NCBI RefSeq assembly: GCF_008868005.1
Contig: NZ_WAAO01000003.1
Span: 496,001 to 560,000 of the forward strand
Source of the DNA: Microbacterium algeriense
Lineage (GTDB): Bacteria > Actinomycetota > Actinomycetes > Actinomycetales > Microbacteriaceae
Direction: 5' to 3'
Length of the DNA stretch: 64,000 bases
The notes beneath the pieces were generated by a model. It saw nothing but the letters and a program-made list of their open reading frames with translations, did no database searches and was not told the origin of the DNA. Positions 26,191-34,807 of the stretch are shown here, piece by piece (position 1 is the stretch's first letter; each line of letters begins with the position of its first letter). Both the position numbers and the translations under genes were made by a program.

Positions 26191-27142
26191 AGTGCACCCA
26201 CTTCTTCTGCAGACGGAACTGCACGATCGTGAGGATCAGGATGATCACCAGCAGCAGGAAGGCGACGGCAGCCGCGTAACCGCGGTCGTTGTCGAGGAAG
26301 CCCGCCTCGTAGAAGAGGTAGACGACGGTGCGGGTGTTCGGCATAGCCGGGTTGCTGCGGCCGAGCATCATGTAGATGAGGTCGAACACCTGCAGCGCCC
26401 CGATCACGCTGATGACGCTGACGAAGAAGATCGACGGCGACAGCAGCGGGATCGTGATGGAGAAGAATTTGCGCACGGGTCCTGCGCCGTCGAGGTCGGC
26501 CGCCTCCATGATCGTGTCGGGGATGCCCTGGAGCCCGGCGAGGAAGATGACGATGTTCGTGCCGAGGCCCGCCCAGATGCCGACGACAGCGATCGCGATC
26601 AAGGCCGTGTTCGGATCGGTGAGCCAGCTGCGCCCCTCGATGCCGACGGCGGCGAGCGCGGCATTCAGCACGCCGTAGTCGCCGTTGTAGATCATTCGCC
26701 AGACGAGCGCGATCGCCGCGGGCATGGTGACGACGGGGATGAAGTACAGCGTGCGATAGGCGCTGCGGCCCTTGAGTCCTGTGGTGTTCAGCAGCGCGGC
26801 GATACCGACCGCGAGCGGGATGCCGATCAGAGCGATGGCGGTGTAGATCGCGGTGTTGCGCAGTGCCCCGATCAGTTCGGGGTCCTGGAACAGGCGCGTG
26901 TAGTTCTCGATGCCCACCCATTCGGATCCGCCGAACGGACCCGACTTCGTGAACGAGATGATGAGCGTGCGGACGGTCGGCCAGAGGTAGAAGGCCGCGA
27001 TGCCCAGCGCCGTGGGTCCGAGGAAGACCAGTGCCCACCAGGGTGACGCTCCGGGACTCCGTCGACGGCGGCGGGGGGCGGATGCCGGGGGCGCCGGCAT
27101 CCGCTCCGCACTCTCGACCGCGCGTGGCGCGATGACGGTCAT
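26183..27142 (-). CDS. Carbohydrate ABC transporter permease (MalF type)
   Basis: 319 residues from ATG at 27142, 4 bp after the binding-protein stop. A soluble N-terminus of about 35 residues precedes six helices. The EAA motif is MEAADLDGAGPVRKFFSITIP. It partners with the MalG-type permease. The substrate is unknown. Confidence 0.92.
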   Translation of the reverse strand: MTVIAPRAVESAERMPAPPASAPRRRRRSPGASPWWALVFLGPTALGIAAFYLWPTVRTLIISFTKSGPFGGSEWVGIENYTRLFQDPELIGALRNTAIYTAIALIGIPLAVGIAALLNTTGLKGRSAYRTLYFIPVVTMPAAIALVWRMIYNGDYGVLNAALAAVGIEGRSWLTDPNTALIAIAVVGIWAGLGTNIVIFLAGLQGIPDTIMEAADLDGAGPVRKFFSITIPLLSPSIFFVSVISVIGALQVFDLIYMMLGRSNPAMPNTRTVVYLFYEAGFLDNDRGYAAAVAFLLLVIILILTIVQFRLQKKWVHYE

Positions 27143-27146
27143 GAGG

Positions 27147-28415
27147 TCACTCCTGCTCGGCGTCCAGGGCCGCCTGCATCTGGGCGGCGAGGTCCTGGAG
27201 ACCCTCCTTCGGCGAGACCGCACCCGACCAGACCTGCGAGAGCACCTCGCTCTCGATGCTCGTCCACGCCGAGGTGTTCTTCGACACCGGGTAGGGCACG
27301 GCGTTCTCGAGCGCGTCGATGTAGACCTGCAGGTCGTACTGCGGCAGGGCGTCGACCCAGGCCTGCTGCGTCCCGTCGAACGCGGGGATCACGGTGCCGG
27401 TCTCGGCCTGGATCTTCGCGGCCTGCTCCCCGGAGGCGAAGGCTGCGAACTGCTTGGCCTCGGCGAGGTGTGCGCTCTTGGCGTTGGCGACGTTGCCGAC
27501 GCCGTGGATCACGCTCTGGTTGCCCTCCGCTCCGGAGGGAAGCGGAGCGACGTCGACGCTGCCGCCGATGTCGGCGTTGTCCGCATAGGCGATGGCCGCC
27601 CACGATCCGTTCTGGAACATGGCGACCTTGCCGGAGAGGAAGAAGTCCTCGGGGTTGGTGTCGGTCATCTGCTGCGCCGTGGGCGAGGAGCCCGCGGCGA
27701 TCAGGTCGGTCCACAGCTCGATGCCGGCGAGCGCCTCCGGCGACCCGTAGCCGCTCTTCGTGCCGTCGGCGGAGATCACCTCGCCGCCGGCCTGCGCGAT
27801 CGAGTTGTAGAAGTTCTCCTGGCCGTACTGGCTGGCGGCCACGCCGAACTGCCCCTTCGCGGGGTCGGTGAGCTTCGCCGCTGCGGCCGTGAAGTCCTCC
27901 CACGTCCAGTCGGCGGAGGGATACTCCACGCCGGCCGCGTCGAACAGCGCCTTGTTGTACCAGAGCGCGACGGTGTCGAAGTCCTTCGGCGCTCCGTACA
28001 GCTTGCCGTCGTAGGTGTAGAGGTCGATCAGTCCCTCCGGGTAGTCGCCGGCGTCGATGCTGCCGTCATCGAGCGGTGCGAGCTGTCCGTTCGAGGCGTA
28101 GAGCTGGAAGTTCGGGCCGTTCATCCAGAAGACGTCCGCCGCGGAACCACCGGTCGCGGCGGTCTGCAGCTTGGTGAAGTACTCCTTGTACGGCGTGACC
28201 TGGATGTCGATCGTGACGTTCGGGTGCTCCTTGGTGAACGCGGCGGCGATGTCCTCCATCGCGGGCTTCTGGTTCTCGTCCCAGATGGCGTAGCTCAGAG
28301 TGACGTCTCCGCCGGATTCGGCACCGGCCGACCCGGAGGAGCAGGCGCTGAGGGCGAGGACGGCGACCGCGGATGCGGCGAGGGCGCCCAGGGCGCGGCG
28401 GGTCGTGCGGGGCAT
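27147..28415 (-). CDS. Sugar ABC transporter substrate-binding lipoprotein
   Basis: 422 residues. Lipobox LALSACSS with the acylated Cys at residue 25, followed by a Gly/Ser-rich linker and an extracellular solute-binding protein family 1 fold (GDVTLSYAIWDENQKPAMEDI onward). First gene of the operon; the LacI-type operator lies 50 bp upstream. It captures the unidentified sugar at the cell surface. Confidence 0.93.
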   Translation of the reverse strand: MPRTTRRALGALAASAVAVLALSACSSGSAGAESGGDVTLSYAIWDENQKPAMEDIAAAFTKEHPNVTIDIQVTPYKEYFTKLQTAATGGSAADVFWMNGPNFQLYASNGQLAPLDDGSIDAGDYPEGLIDLYTYDGKLYGAPKDFDTVALWYNKALFDAAGVEYPSADWTWEDFTAAAAKLTDPAKGQFGVAASQYGQENFYNSIAQAGGEVISADGTKSGYGSPEALAGIELWTDLIAAGSSPTAQQMTDTNPEDFFLSGKVAMFQNGSWAAIAYADNADIGGSVDVAPLPSGAEGNQSVIHGVGNVANAKSAHLAEAKQFAAFASGEQAAKIQAETGTVIPAFDGTQQAWVDALPQYDLQVYIDALENAVPYPVSKNTSAWTSIESEVLSQVWSGAVSPKEGLQDLAAQMQAALDAEQE

Positions 28416-28464
28416 CGATGTCTCCTTCGACAGGTGCGGAACAGCGGGGACCGGACGTGTTAAC

Positions 28465-28480
28465 CGTTTAGCGTTAAACG
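28465..28480. promoter_or_regulatory. LacI-type operator of the sugar operon
   Basis: CGTTTA-GCGT-TAAACG is a perfect inverted repeat with the CG-rich centre typical of LacI-family operators, located 50 bp upstream of the binding-protein start. Confidence 0.7.
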
Positions 28481-28526
28481 ATTAGCAAGGAGAGTACCCG
28501 GAGGCGCACGAGCACCGCAACCTCGA

Positions 28527-28886
28527 TTACAGAACGGAGCCGAGAACCAGCCCGAGCCCTGCCGCGAGCAGGCCGAGCAGCAGCATCCCCACCGCGTCGA
28601 ACGCCGCCGCCGGTCGCTCGCCGTCGCGCCACAGCGCCACCGCGTCGAGCATGGCCGTGCTGAAGGTCGTGTACCCGCCCAGCAGCCCCGCGCCCAGGAG
28701 GACCGCGGCCCCGGGCAGTGCGGCGGTGACGAGTCCGAGCGCGAACGAGCCGCTGAGATTCACCAGGAAGATGCCCCACGGGAAGCGACGGCCCGCGAGC
28801 CGGGCGATGCCCAGATCCACGAGGTACCGCAGCACCGCTCCGACTCCTCCGGCGAGCGCCGCCCCGAGGAAGAGCACGGGGTTCAT
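28527..28886 (-). CDS. crcB: Fluoride channel CrcB/Fluc, second subunit
   Basis: 119 residues, four helices, start ATG at 28886 overlapping the upstream crcB stop (ATGA). Motifs: GGVGAVLRYLVD near the N-terminus, LVNLSGSFALG and GYTTFSTAMLD, the last corresponding to the pore Phe/Ser-Thr segment. Two different subunits encoded in tandem usually form a heterodimeric fluoride channel. Confidence 0.92.
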   Translation of the reverse strand: MNPVLFLGAALAGGVGAVLRYLVDLGIARLAGRRFPWGIFLVNLSGSFALGLVTAALPGAAVLLGAGLLGGYTTFSTAMLDAVALWRDGERPAAAFDAVGMLLLGLLAAGLGLVLGSVL

Positions 28887-29266
28887 GCCGCCCTCCGTGC
28901 CCGCGGTCTGCCGAGGCGAAGTCCCAGCGCTGCAGCGGCGAGCCCCAGCACGAGGCTCCCGGCGGCATACGCGAAGGCGAGCAGCGGCGCCTGCGTCCAC
29001 AGCGCGAGCGTGCCCGTCATGAAGGCGCTGTAGGTCGTGAACCCTCCCAGCACGCCGGTCCCGAGCAGCAGCCGCAGGTCTGCCGCTGCGGGAAGTCGTG
29101 CCGCGAGCACCCCGATCAGGAAGGCGCCGACGATGTTGGCGAGCAGCACGGCGACCGGGAAGCCTCCACCGTCGGGAAGCGCGAGGCTCAGGCCGAGTCG
29201 TGCCGCGGTGCCGACCGTACCGCCGAGGGCGACCAGGAGCAGGCGGCGGACTTTCACGTTCGCCAC
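28883..29266 (-). CDS. crcB: Fluoride channel CrcB/Fluc, first subunit
   Basis: 127 residues from GTG at 29266; a second GTG at 29257 lies 7 nt after TACAGT (29265-29270) and may be the true leaderless start. Motifs LGGTVGTAARLGLS, ANIVGAFLIG and GFTTYSAFMTG match Fluc channels. It overlaps the second crcB by 4 bp. No fluoride riboswitch is recognisable upstream. Confidence 0.92.
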   Translation of the reverse strand: MANVKVRRLLLVALGGTVGTAARLGLSLALPDGGGFPVAVLLANIVGAFLIGVLAARLPAAADLRLLLGTGVLGGFTTYSAFMTGTLALWTQAPLLAFAYAAGSLVLGLAAAALGLRLGRPRARRAA

Positions 29267-29343
29267 TGTAGTCGCGCCTGACAGCCGAGCGGCGCGATGT
29301 CAAGGCCGTGGAGTCGCCGCACCACCCGCCGTTGACTGCTGCC

Positions 29344-30870
29344 ATGAGGCCTCTGTGGAAGCTCGACCAGACCCTGCCAGCCGGATCCCCGTTCGACCCC
29401 GGCACCCGACACGACGTCGTGATCGTCGGCGCAGGGCTCACCGGCCTGTCCACGGCAGTGATGCTCGCCCGTGCCGGCCTGGACGTCGCGGTGATCGAAT
29501 CCGGTGAGGTCGCCGAACTCGCATCCGGCGGCAACACCGGCAAGCTCTCCCTCCTGCAGGGCAAGCAGCTCGCCACGATCCGCCGGCATCATTCGGCATC
29601 GCTCGTGCAGGCGTATGTCGACGCCAACCGCGCCGGCATGGACTGGCTCCTCGGATTCGCCGACTCGGCCGGCGTCCCGTACACCCGGCGCACCGACCAC
29701 ACGTATGCGCAGGGGGCGGACGGCATGACCGCGGTCAACGACCAGCACGCCGCCGCCCGCGAGGCCGGACTGTCGACACGGCTGCTCCACCAGCACGAGC
29801 TCTCGACGCCCTTCCCGGCCGCCGGCGCCGTGGCTCTCGACGACCAGGTGACGATCGACCCCGTCGCCGTGGCACATGCCCTGGCAGCGGAGCTCCTTGC
29901 GAGCGGCGGAACGCTGCACACCGGCATCCGCGTCACCGGCGCGCACGCCCTGCCCGACCCGCGGGTCGAGACCACGGCGGGGCCGATGTTCGCCGAGCAC
30001 ATCGTGCTCGCCACGGGGACCCCGATCCTCGATCGCGGACTCTACTTCTCCAAAGTGCAGGGGATGCGGTCCTACTGCGTCTCCTTCCAGGTCTCCGGAG
30101 GCGTCCCGGAGGGCACCTTCATCTCGGCCGACAGTCCGACCCGCTCGATCCGGCCGGTCTCCACCGCCGACGGCCCCGGGCGCACGGCGCAGCTGGTCGT
30201 GGGAGGCAACGGCCACCCGGTGGGCCGCTCGGACGGCGAGACCGCCGCGATCGAGGACCTCATCTCCTGGACGCGCCTGCACTTCCCCGACGCGGAGGAG
30301 ACGCACCGCTGGTCCGCGCAGGACTACCAGTCCCACAACCTGATCCCCTTCGTCGGCGCACTGCCCCGCGGGCTCGGGCACATCCGGCTCGCGACCGGGT
30401 ACGCCAAGTGGGGGCTGTCGAACGCGCCCGCCGCAGCGCTGCGCCTCACCGAGGAGATCATCGGCACGCGACGGAGCGAGCGGCCGTCGTGGATGATCCG
30501 CATCGGCACGCGCCTCACGGTCCCTGCCGACCTCGCGCGCGGGGCCGTGGAGGGCGGCAAGGTCGCAGCGGCGGCGACGAAGGGCTGGGTCGAGGCGGAG
30601 AGCCGGCCGGTCCCCGTCCGGCAGCCCGACGAGGGCGAGGGCGTCGTCGCGAACCGCGGCGGTCGCCCGGTCGCGATCTCCACCGTCGACGGGGTCACGC
30701 GCGCGGTCAGCGCCGTCTGCACCCACCTCGGCGGCGTGCTCGACTGGAACGACGCCGAATGCACGTGGGACTGCCCGCTGCACGCCTCCCGCTTCGCAGC
30801 GGACGGCACCAGGATCGAGGGCCCCGCGCTCCGCGATCTGGACGAGATCCCTCGCGTCGCCGAGGGGTGA
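29344..30870 (+). CDS. FAD-dependent oxidoreductase with C-terminal Rieske 2Fe-2S domain
   Basis: 508 residues from the ATG at 29344; an in-frame GTG at 29308 is less likely. The N-terminal DAO-type Rossmann motif is VVIVGAGLTGLSTAVMLARAG. The C-terminal Rieske domain has CTHLGG and CPLHASRF (C-x-H plus C-x2-H cluster ligands). This fusion family is widespread in actinobacteria and its substrate is not established; proposals centre on redox stress or amine/betaine metabolism. It is convergent with the nitroreductase gene (17-bp gap). Confidence 0.9.
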   Translation: MRPLWKLDQTLPAGSPFDPGTRHDVVIVGAGLTGLSTAVMLARAGLDVAVIESGEVAELASGGNTGKLSLLQGKQLATIRRHHSASLVQAYVDANRAGMDWLLGFADSAGVPYTRRTDHTYAQGADGMTAVNDQHAAAREAGLSTRLLHQHELSTPFPAAGAVALDDQVTIDPVAVAHALAAELLASGGTLHTGIRVTGAHALPDPRVETTAGPMFAEHIVLATGTPILDRGLYFSKVQGMRSYCVSFQVSGGVPEGTFISADSPTRSIRPVSTADGPGRTAQLVVGGNGHPVGRSDGETAAIEDLISWTRLHFPDAEETHRWSAQDYQSHNLIPFVGALPRGLGHIRLATGYAKWGLSNAPAAALRLTEEIIGTRRSERPSWMIRIGTRLTVPADLARGAVEGGKVAAAATKGWVEAESRPVPVRQPDEGEGVVANRGGRPVAISTVDGVTRAVSAVCTHLGGVLDWNDAECTWDCPLHASRFAADGTRIEGPALRDLDEIPRVAEG

Positions 30871-30887
30871 GACCTAGACGGCGCGCG

Positions 30888-31688
30888 CTAGCGGAGCGGC
30901 TCGTCCCAGCCCTGCTGCGGGGTGTCGCAGTCCTCGCGGAACACGTACTGCGAGACGAGCTTGCGCTGGCTGCTCGACCAGTCGATCGCGGGGCGCCTCT
31001 GCTCCGGCGGCAGGTAGCCGAGCCGGTAGACGGCCATGAGCTCGAGGTCATCCGGCACCCGCAGCAGCCGCACGATCTCGTCCCAGCGCCCCGGCGCCTC
31101 CATCGGGAACGAGATGAACTGGATGCCCATGCCCAGCTCGACCGTCGTGAGCCACACGTTCTCCATGGCCGCGCCCATGCTGAACACGGAGTAGAACGAC
31201 GACAGCTGCCCCGGTCGGTACTCGCTGCGGTCGAGCATGACGCCCAGCAGCAGCGGCGATCCGGCGACGAGCTTCCGGTTCTCCGACCCCAGCGTCTTGG
31301 GCACCCCGAAGGTGTTCATCAGGGTCTGGCCGCGTTTGGTGAAGACCTGCGACGTGAACGGCCGAAGCGGTGCGGGGAGCTTGTCGAACAGCATGCCGCT
31401 GCGCTTCTCCTCCATCTCCGCCTCGCTGAAGCGGAAGTACGGCTTGTACCGTTCGAAGAACGTGCCGTTCGACATCGCCTCGGTCATGCTCTCACCGGAG
31501 ATGCGCGCGATCTCGTCGATCGTGTCGCGGCTCTCGACCACGACGAACCGCCACGGCTGGCTGTTCAGCTGCGACGGCGCGCGACCGGCCGCTTCCAGGA
31601 GGATGCGCTGATGCTCCTCGGAGACCGGGTCGGGCAGGAAGGCGCCGTTCGTGGTCTTGCGGCGGCGGATGGCGTCGAGCAGTTCCAT
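30888..31688 (-). CDS. Nitroreductase family protein
   Basis: 266 residues. The FMN-binding family fold is recognisable from [22 protein letters not shown], the segment [19 protein letters not shown] and a late hydrophobic [10 protein letters not shown] segment. It likely reduces nitro or quinone compounds, or acts on flavins, using NAD(P)H. Transcribed 4 bp after the small membrane protein gene. Confidence 0.85.
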   Translation of the reverse strand: MELLDAIRRRKTTNGAFLPDPVSEEHQRILLEAAGRAPSQLNSQPWRFVVVESRDTIDEIARISGESMTEAMSNGTFFERYKPYFRFSEAEMEEKRSGMLFDKLPAPLRPFTSQVFTKRGQTLMNTFGVPKTLGSENRKLVAGSPLLLGVMLDRSEYRPGQLSSFYSVFSMGAAMENVWLTTVELGMGIQFISFPMEAPGRWDEIVRLLRVPDDLELMAVYRLGYLPPEQRRPAIDWSSSQRKLVSQYVFREDCDTPQQGWDEPLR

Positions 31689-31692
31689 GTGT

Positions 31693-32064
31693 TCACTTCC
31701 GGTCGGCGGAGCGCGAGAGCACGAGTCCCGCGAGGACGAAGGGCGCCGCCGCGAGGGCGACGAGCGGATGGCGGCGCGTGTGCGTGCCGAGGTACGGGAT
31801 CGCGGCGAGGGGTGCGGCGGCGGGCAGGAGCGCGAGTGCGGCGCGGCGGCTCGATCGGCGCGGCGCCCCCCAGAGGCCGGCGCTCAGCGCCACAGCGGTC
31901 GTGAGGCACGTGGCGATGTACAGCAGGTGATGCAGCCACCGGAAGTTCCGGGTGTCCACGACCCGGGCGGCGACGGCTGCGCCGAGAGCGCAGTTCGCTC
32001 CATAGGCGGTGGCCGCGGCGACGAACAGCGGCGCTGCGTCCCTGCGCCGGTGTCCGTGAGCCAT
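31693..32064 (-). CDS. Small membrane protein of unknown function
   Basis: 123 residues, four predicted hydrophobic segments, with histidines in LHHLLY and at the termini. No family recognised. The 4-bp gap to the nitroreductase start suggests a two-gene operon. The HH pair and neighbouring redox enzyme raise the possibility of a redox membrane partner, which is speculation. Confidence 0.65.
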   Translation of the reverse strand: MAHGHRRRDAAPLFVAAATAYGANCALGAAVAARVVDTRNFRWLHHLLYIATCLTTAVALSAGLWGAPRRSSRRAALALLPAAAPLAAIPYLGTHTRRHPLVALAAAPFVLAGLVLSRSADRK

Positions 32065-32140
32065 GCCCCGACCCTACGCCTCGCCCACCCCCCGATCGCC
32101 CCCCTTGCGCCCCGCCCGCCGGTTCGGTACCACCCCGGTT

Positions 32141-32194
32141 CCGGTCGCGATATGACAGCCAAATCGGCGCCGATGGCTGGCATATCGCGACCGG
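32141..32194. repeat. Family C palindrome, copy 1
   Basis: CCGGTCGCGATATGACAGCC (32141-32160) pairs with 32175-32194 with one mismatch; the centre ATCGGCGCCGAT is itself palindromic. It lies 13 bp past the MerR stop and may also terminate that gene. A close relative is at 33120-33174. Confidence 0.85.
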
Positions 32195-32206
32195 AGCGGG
32201 GTCGGC

Positions 32207-33028
32207 TCAGAGGTTTCCCTCCGCATACACGCGGAGGGCGTCGCGGACGAACTCCGCCCCGTGCGTCCCACCGGACGACGTGGCGTAGTTGGCGCCGAAG
32301 CGCGGATCAGCGACGTACATCTCGCCGAGTCCGATGACGTACGCCTTGACCGATGCATCCGGACCCTGCGCCCGCCGAGCGGCGGCCGCGGGGGTGCCCG
32401 GGATCCCGGTCAGCCACTCGACGTGGCGTCGCGCGAGCTCCTGCGCCTCGGTCGACGCAGGGTCGATGCCGCTCTCCGCGGCTGCGACCCAGTCTCGCCC
32501 GAGGTCGGATACGCGCTGCTGCCAGTCCGCGCGCTCGGCGTCGGTCATCCCGCGCCACCAGCTGTCGCTGTCGGCGTAGGCCTTCGCGCCCCAACGCTCC
32601 TCCACCTCCTCCCGATGCCGGGTGTGGTCGAAGCCGTCGAACATGTTCTCTGCCATGAGGTTCTCACCTCCTCTCAGTGCTGTGATGGTGGTCTCGACCG
32701 ACGCGATCTGCCGCGCCAGCCGGGTCTGTTCCTCGCGCAGCAGCGCGAGATGCGTTTCGAGTGCTCTCGCCTCGCGCTGCTCTGCACCCTGCGTGACCGA
32801 GCCCGTCGCCGGGCCGAGGACGTCGGCGATCTGGGTCAGTCCGAGTCCGAGCTCCCGCAGCAGCAGGATCCGCTGCAGGCGCACGAGCGCCGCGCTGTCG
32901 TAGTGCCGGTAGCCGTTGTGCGCGATGCGCGAGGGCGGCAGCAGTCCGATGTCGTCGTAGTGACGCAGCGTCCTGCTCGTGGTGCCCGCGAGTCGTGCGA
33001 TCTCCTGGATCGACCAGTCCCGTCTCAT
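32207..33028 (-). CDS. MerR family regulator with TipAS antibiotic-recognition domain
   Basis: 273 residues from ATG at 33028 after GGAGGCGGGG. The N-terminal MerR HTH is WSIQEIARLAGTTSRTLRHYDDIGLLPPSR, followed by a coiled coil (about 75-120). The C-terminal TipAS-like domain begins near FDGFDHTRHREEVEERWG. TipA proteins sense thiopeptides and other peptide antibiotics. An internal start at MAENMFDG could give a stand-alone TipAS form, as in Streptomyces tipA. It probably autoregulates from the 19-bp-spaced promoter upstream. No obvious resistance pump adjoins it. Confidence 0.9.
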   Translation of the reverse strand: MRRDWSIQEIARLAGTTSRTLRHYDDIGLLPPSRIAHNGYRHYDSAALVRLQRILLLRELGLGLTQIADVLGPATGSVTQGAEQREARALETHLALLREEQTRLARQIASVETTITALRGGENLMAENMFDGFDHTRHREEVEERWGAKAYADSDSWWRGMTDAERADWQQRVSDLGRDWVAAAESGIDPASTEAQELARRHVEWLTGIPGTPAAAARRAQGPDASVKAYVIGLGEMYVADPRFGANYATSSGGTHGAEFVRDALRVYAEGNL

Positions 33029-33069
33029 CCCCGCCTCCCTTCCCTCACCTGTGCTTCTCTCTGCCGCCG

Positions 33070-33100
33070 ACTCTATTTGTTGACGTTGCGTCAAGGTCAA
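33070..33100 (-). promoter_or_regulatory. MerR-type promoter/operator
   Basis: On the minus strand TTGACC (33100-33095) and TAGAGT (33075-33070) are separated by 19 bp, the overlong spacer typical of MerR-activated promoters. The spacer holds the inverted repeat TTGACG-CAA-CGTCAA. This strongly suggests autoactivation of the TipAS regulator. Confidence 0.8.
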
Positions 33101-33119
33101 GCTCGAACATCAGGCCGCT

Positions 33120-33174
33120 CCGGTCGCGATATTCCAGCCAAAAGCCGCGCCTATGGCTGGAATATCGCGACGGG
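33120..33174. repeat. Family C palindrome, copy 2
   Basis: CCGGTCGCGATATTCCAGCC (33120-33139) pairs with 33155-33174 with one mismatch. The arms are nearly identical to the copy at 32141-32194, while the centre differs. It lies between the divergent MerR and DUF4097 promoters. Confidence 0.85.
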
Positions 33175-33187
33175 AACGGGGATGGGG

Positions 33188-33236
33188 TTGACACAGACGA
33201 GATATATCGTGTTATTGTCGGAGAACACGATATATC
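33188..33236 (+). promoter_or_regulatory. Promoter and PadR-type operator of the DUF4097-PadR operon
   Basis: TTGACA (33188-33193) is a consensus -35; TATTGT at 33213-33218 is a possible -10. GATATATCGTGTT (33201-33213) is perfectly repeated in inverse at 33224-33236 with a 10-nt centre, and each arm contains the self-palindrome GATATATC. The operator straddles the -10, fitting repression by the downstream PadR protein. Confidence 0.72.
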
Positions 33237-33262
33237 GTGACCCTCGAAACCAGGAGAAGCAC

Positions 33263-34102
33263 ATGACCGAGAAGTGGCTCATCGCCCCCGGCGAAGAACG
33301 CGTCATCGACATCGAGTCCGTCACCCGCCTCAAAGTGGGTCTGGTCGGCGGGCAGGTCGATGTCATCGCCCACGACGAACCGGGCATCCGCATCGAGGTG
33401 CACGGCGTCACCACCAAAGACCTCCGCATCGAAGCCCACGACGGCGAGGTGGAGATCGACCACCCGCAGCTGGGATGGGACAACTTCCTCGAGGTGTTCC
33501 GGAACTTCGGATCCGGCGGCCCCCGTGCCGAGGTGAGCGTCGCCGTCCCCCGGTCCGTCGCCCTGAACCTCGGCGTCGTCAGCGCCGGCGCGCTCGTGTC
33601 CGGACTCCGCAACGACACGCGCCTCAACACCGTGTCGGGTGACATCATCGTCGACACGCTCATCGGCGACCTGACGGTGAACTCCGTCTCGGGAGACGTG
33701 CAGGTGCGCGGCCTCACCGGCTCGATCAGCGCGAACAGCGTCTCGGGTGACGTGGCCGTCACGGGTGCCGTGCGCAAGGCCACGATCGACATCGTCTCGG
33801 GAGCCACCCTTGTCGACGCCGCGGGCGACGTGAACACGATCACCGTGAACTCGGTCTCCGGCGGAACCACCGTCCGTCTCGACGAGTCGCTCGCGGCGAA
33901 CTACGTGATCCGCACGCTCAGCGGACGCCTCCTGATCGACGGCGTGGAGCGCAGCTCCTCCGGCCCCAGCAACTTCACCGGGACGACGGGCGAGCTCGCG
34001 GGACGCTTCGTCGACCTGCGCGCGAACTCCGTCTCCGGCGGGGTCACGGTGCTCCGCCGCACCCCGGCATCCATCGAGGACGACGCGGAGTGGGAAGCAT
34101 GA
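33263..34102 (+). CDS. DUF4097 family beta-repeat protein
   Basis: 279 residues, ATG at 33263 after AGGAGA. Repeated strands with NTVSGD, NSVSGD and NSVSGG turns form a right-handed beta-solenoid-like domain typical of DUF4097. No signal peptide or membrane helix. Function unknown. It overlaps the PadR gene by 4 bp, a conserved pairing in actinobacteria that suggests modulation of, or control by, that regulator. Confidence 0.87.
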   Translation: MTEKWLIAPGEERVIDIESVTRLKVGLVGGQVDVIAHDEPGIRIEVHGVTTKDLRIEAHDGEVEIDHPQLGWDNFLEVFRNFGSGGPRAEVSVAVPRSVALNLGVVSAGALVSGLRNDTRLNTVSGDIIVDTLIGDLTVNSVSGDVQVRGLTGSISANSVSGDVAVTGAVRKATIDIVSGATLVDAAGDVNTITVNSVSGGTTVRLDESLAANYVIRTLSGRLLIDGVERSSSGPSNFTGTTGELAGRFVDLRANSVSGGVTVLRRTPASIEDDAEWEA

Positions 34103-34725
34103 GCCCCGCAGTCTTCTCCCACGGCGACCTGCGCCTGTACCTGCTGTCCTTGCTCGCCGAGTCGCCCCAGCACGGCTACGGCATCATCCAGTCACTGACC
34201 GATCGCACGGGCGGCACGTACACCCCCAGCGCCGGCACCATCTACCCTCGGCTCGCGAAGCTCGAGGAGGACGGTCTGGTCACCAAGACCGTCGACGGCC
34301 GCACCACGATCTACGCGATCACGGAAGCCGGGCGCGCGGAACTGGCCGCGCGGGAGAACGACCTCGCCGGCATCGAGGCTGGTCTCACGGATTCGGTGCG
34401 ACTGATCGCGACGGAGGTGCGCCAGAGCGTCCAGGACGCGATGAAGAGCCTTCGGGCGGATCTCGCCGCTGCGGAGAAGGACGACCGGACCGCGGCGAAG
34501 AGCCGCCCCCGCACGGCATCCGACGACTCCCGGCTCCTGAGCCGCGAGGAGATGCATCGGGCGGACGCGATCATCAACGCGTTCCGCGCCCGTGTGCGCA
34601 CCGACCTGCGCACGCATGTCGCGAAGGGCGGATCGCTGCCCGCTTCCGTGGTGACGGACCTCGAGTCCGCGCTCGACGAGGCTGCGCGGGGCGTGACGGT
34701 CGCTCTGAGCTCACCCGGCCACTGA
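34099..34725 (+). CDS. PadR family transcriptional regulator
   Basis: 208 residues from ATG at 34099 overlapping the DUF4097 stop. The winged HTH is visible: DLRLYLLSLLAESPQHGYGI, then GTIYPRLAKLEEDGLV with a wing in VDGRTTIYAITEAG. An extended C-terminal helical region (about 90-208) is longer than in small PadR proteins. It likely binds the TATATCGT-type repeats upstream and represses its own operon. Confidence 0.92.
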   Translation: MSPAVFSHGDLRLYLLSLLAESPQHGYGIIQSLTDRTGGTYTPSAGTIYPRLAKLEEDGLVTKTVDGRTTIYAITEAGRAELAARENDLAGIEAGLTDSVRLIATEVRQSVQDAMKSLRADLAAAEKDDRTAAKSRPRTASDDSRLLSREEMHRADAIINAFRARVRTDLRTHVAKGGSLPASVVTDLESALDEAARGVTVALSSPGH

Positions 34726-34745
34726 CCCGAGCCGCTCCCGTCGCA

Positions 34746-34782
34746 GAAGGTGTCGGTACCCGTGAGGGTCACCGACACCTTC
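34746..34782. terminator. Bidirectional terminator between PadR and Usp genes
   Basis: GAAGGTGTCGGT pairs with ACCGACACCTTC (12-bp stem, extended inward with a bulge) between two convergent genes. Confidence 0.7.
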
Positions 34783-34807
34783 GGGAAGGGACGCCGACGG
34801 GCGAGTG

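Noticed and set aside
29267..29343. Fluoride riboswitch before the crcB pair
   Set aside because: The gap is short and lacks the conserved pseudoknot sequence; the promoter seems to sit at the start codon.
33201..33236. Terminator interpretation of the TATATCGT inverted repeat
   Set aside because: It is AT-rich, overlaps a consensus -35/-10 and precedes a gene, so an operator is the better reading.
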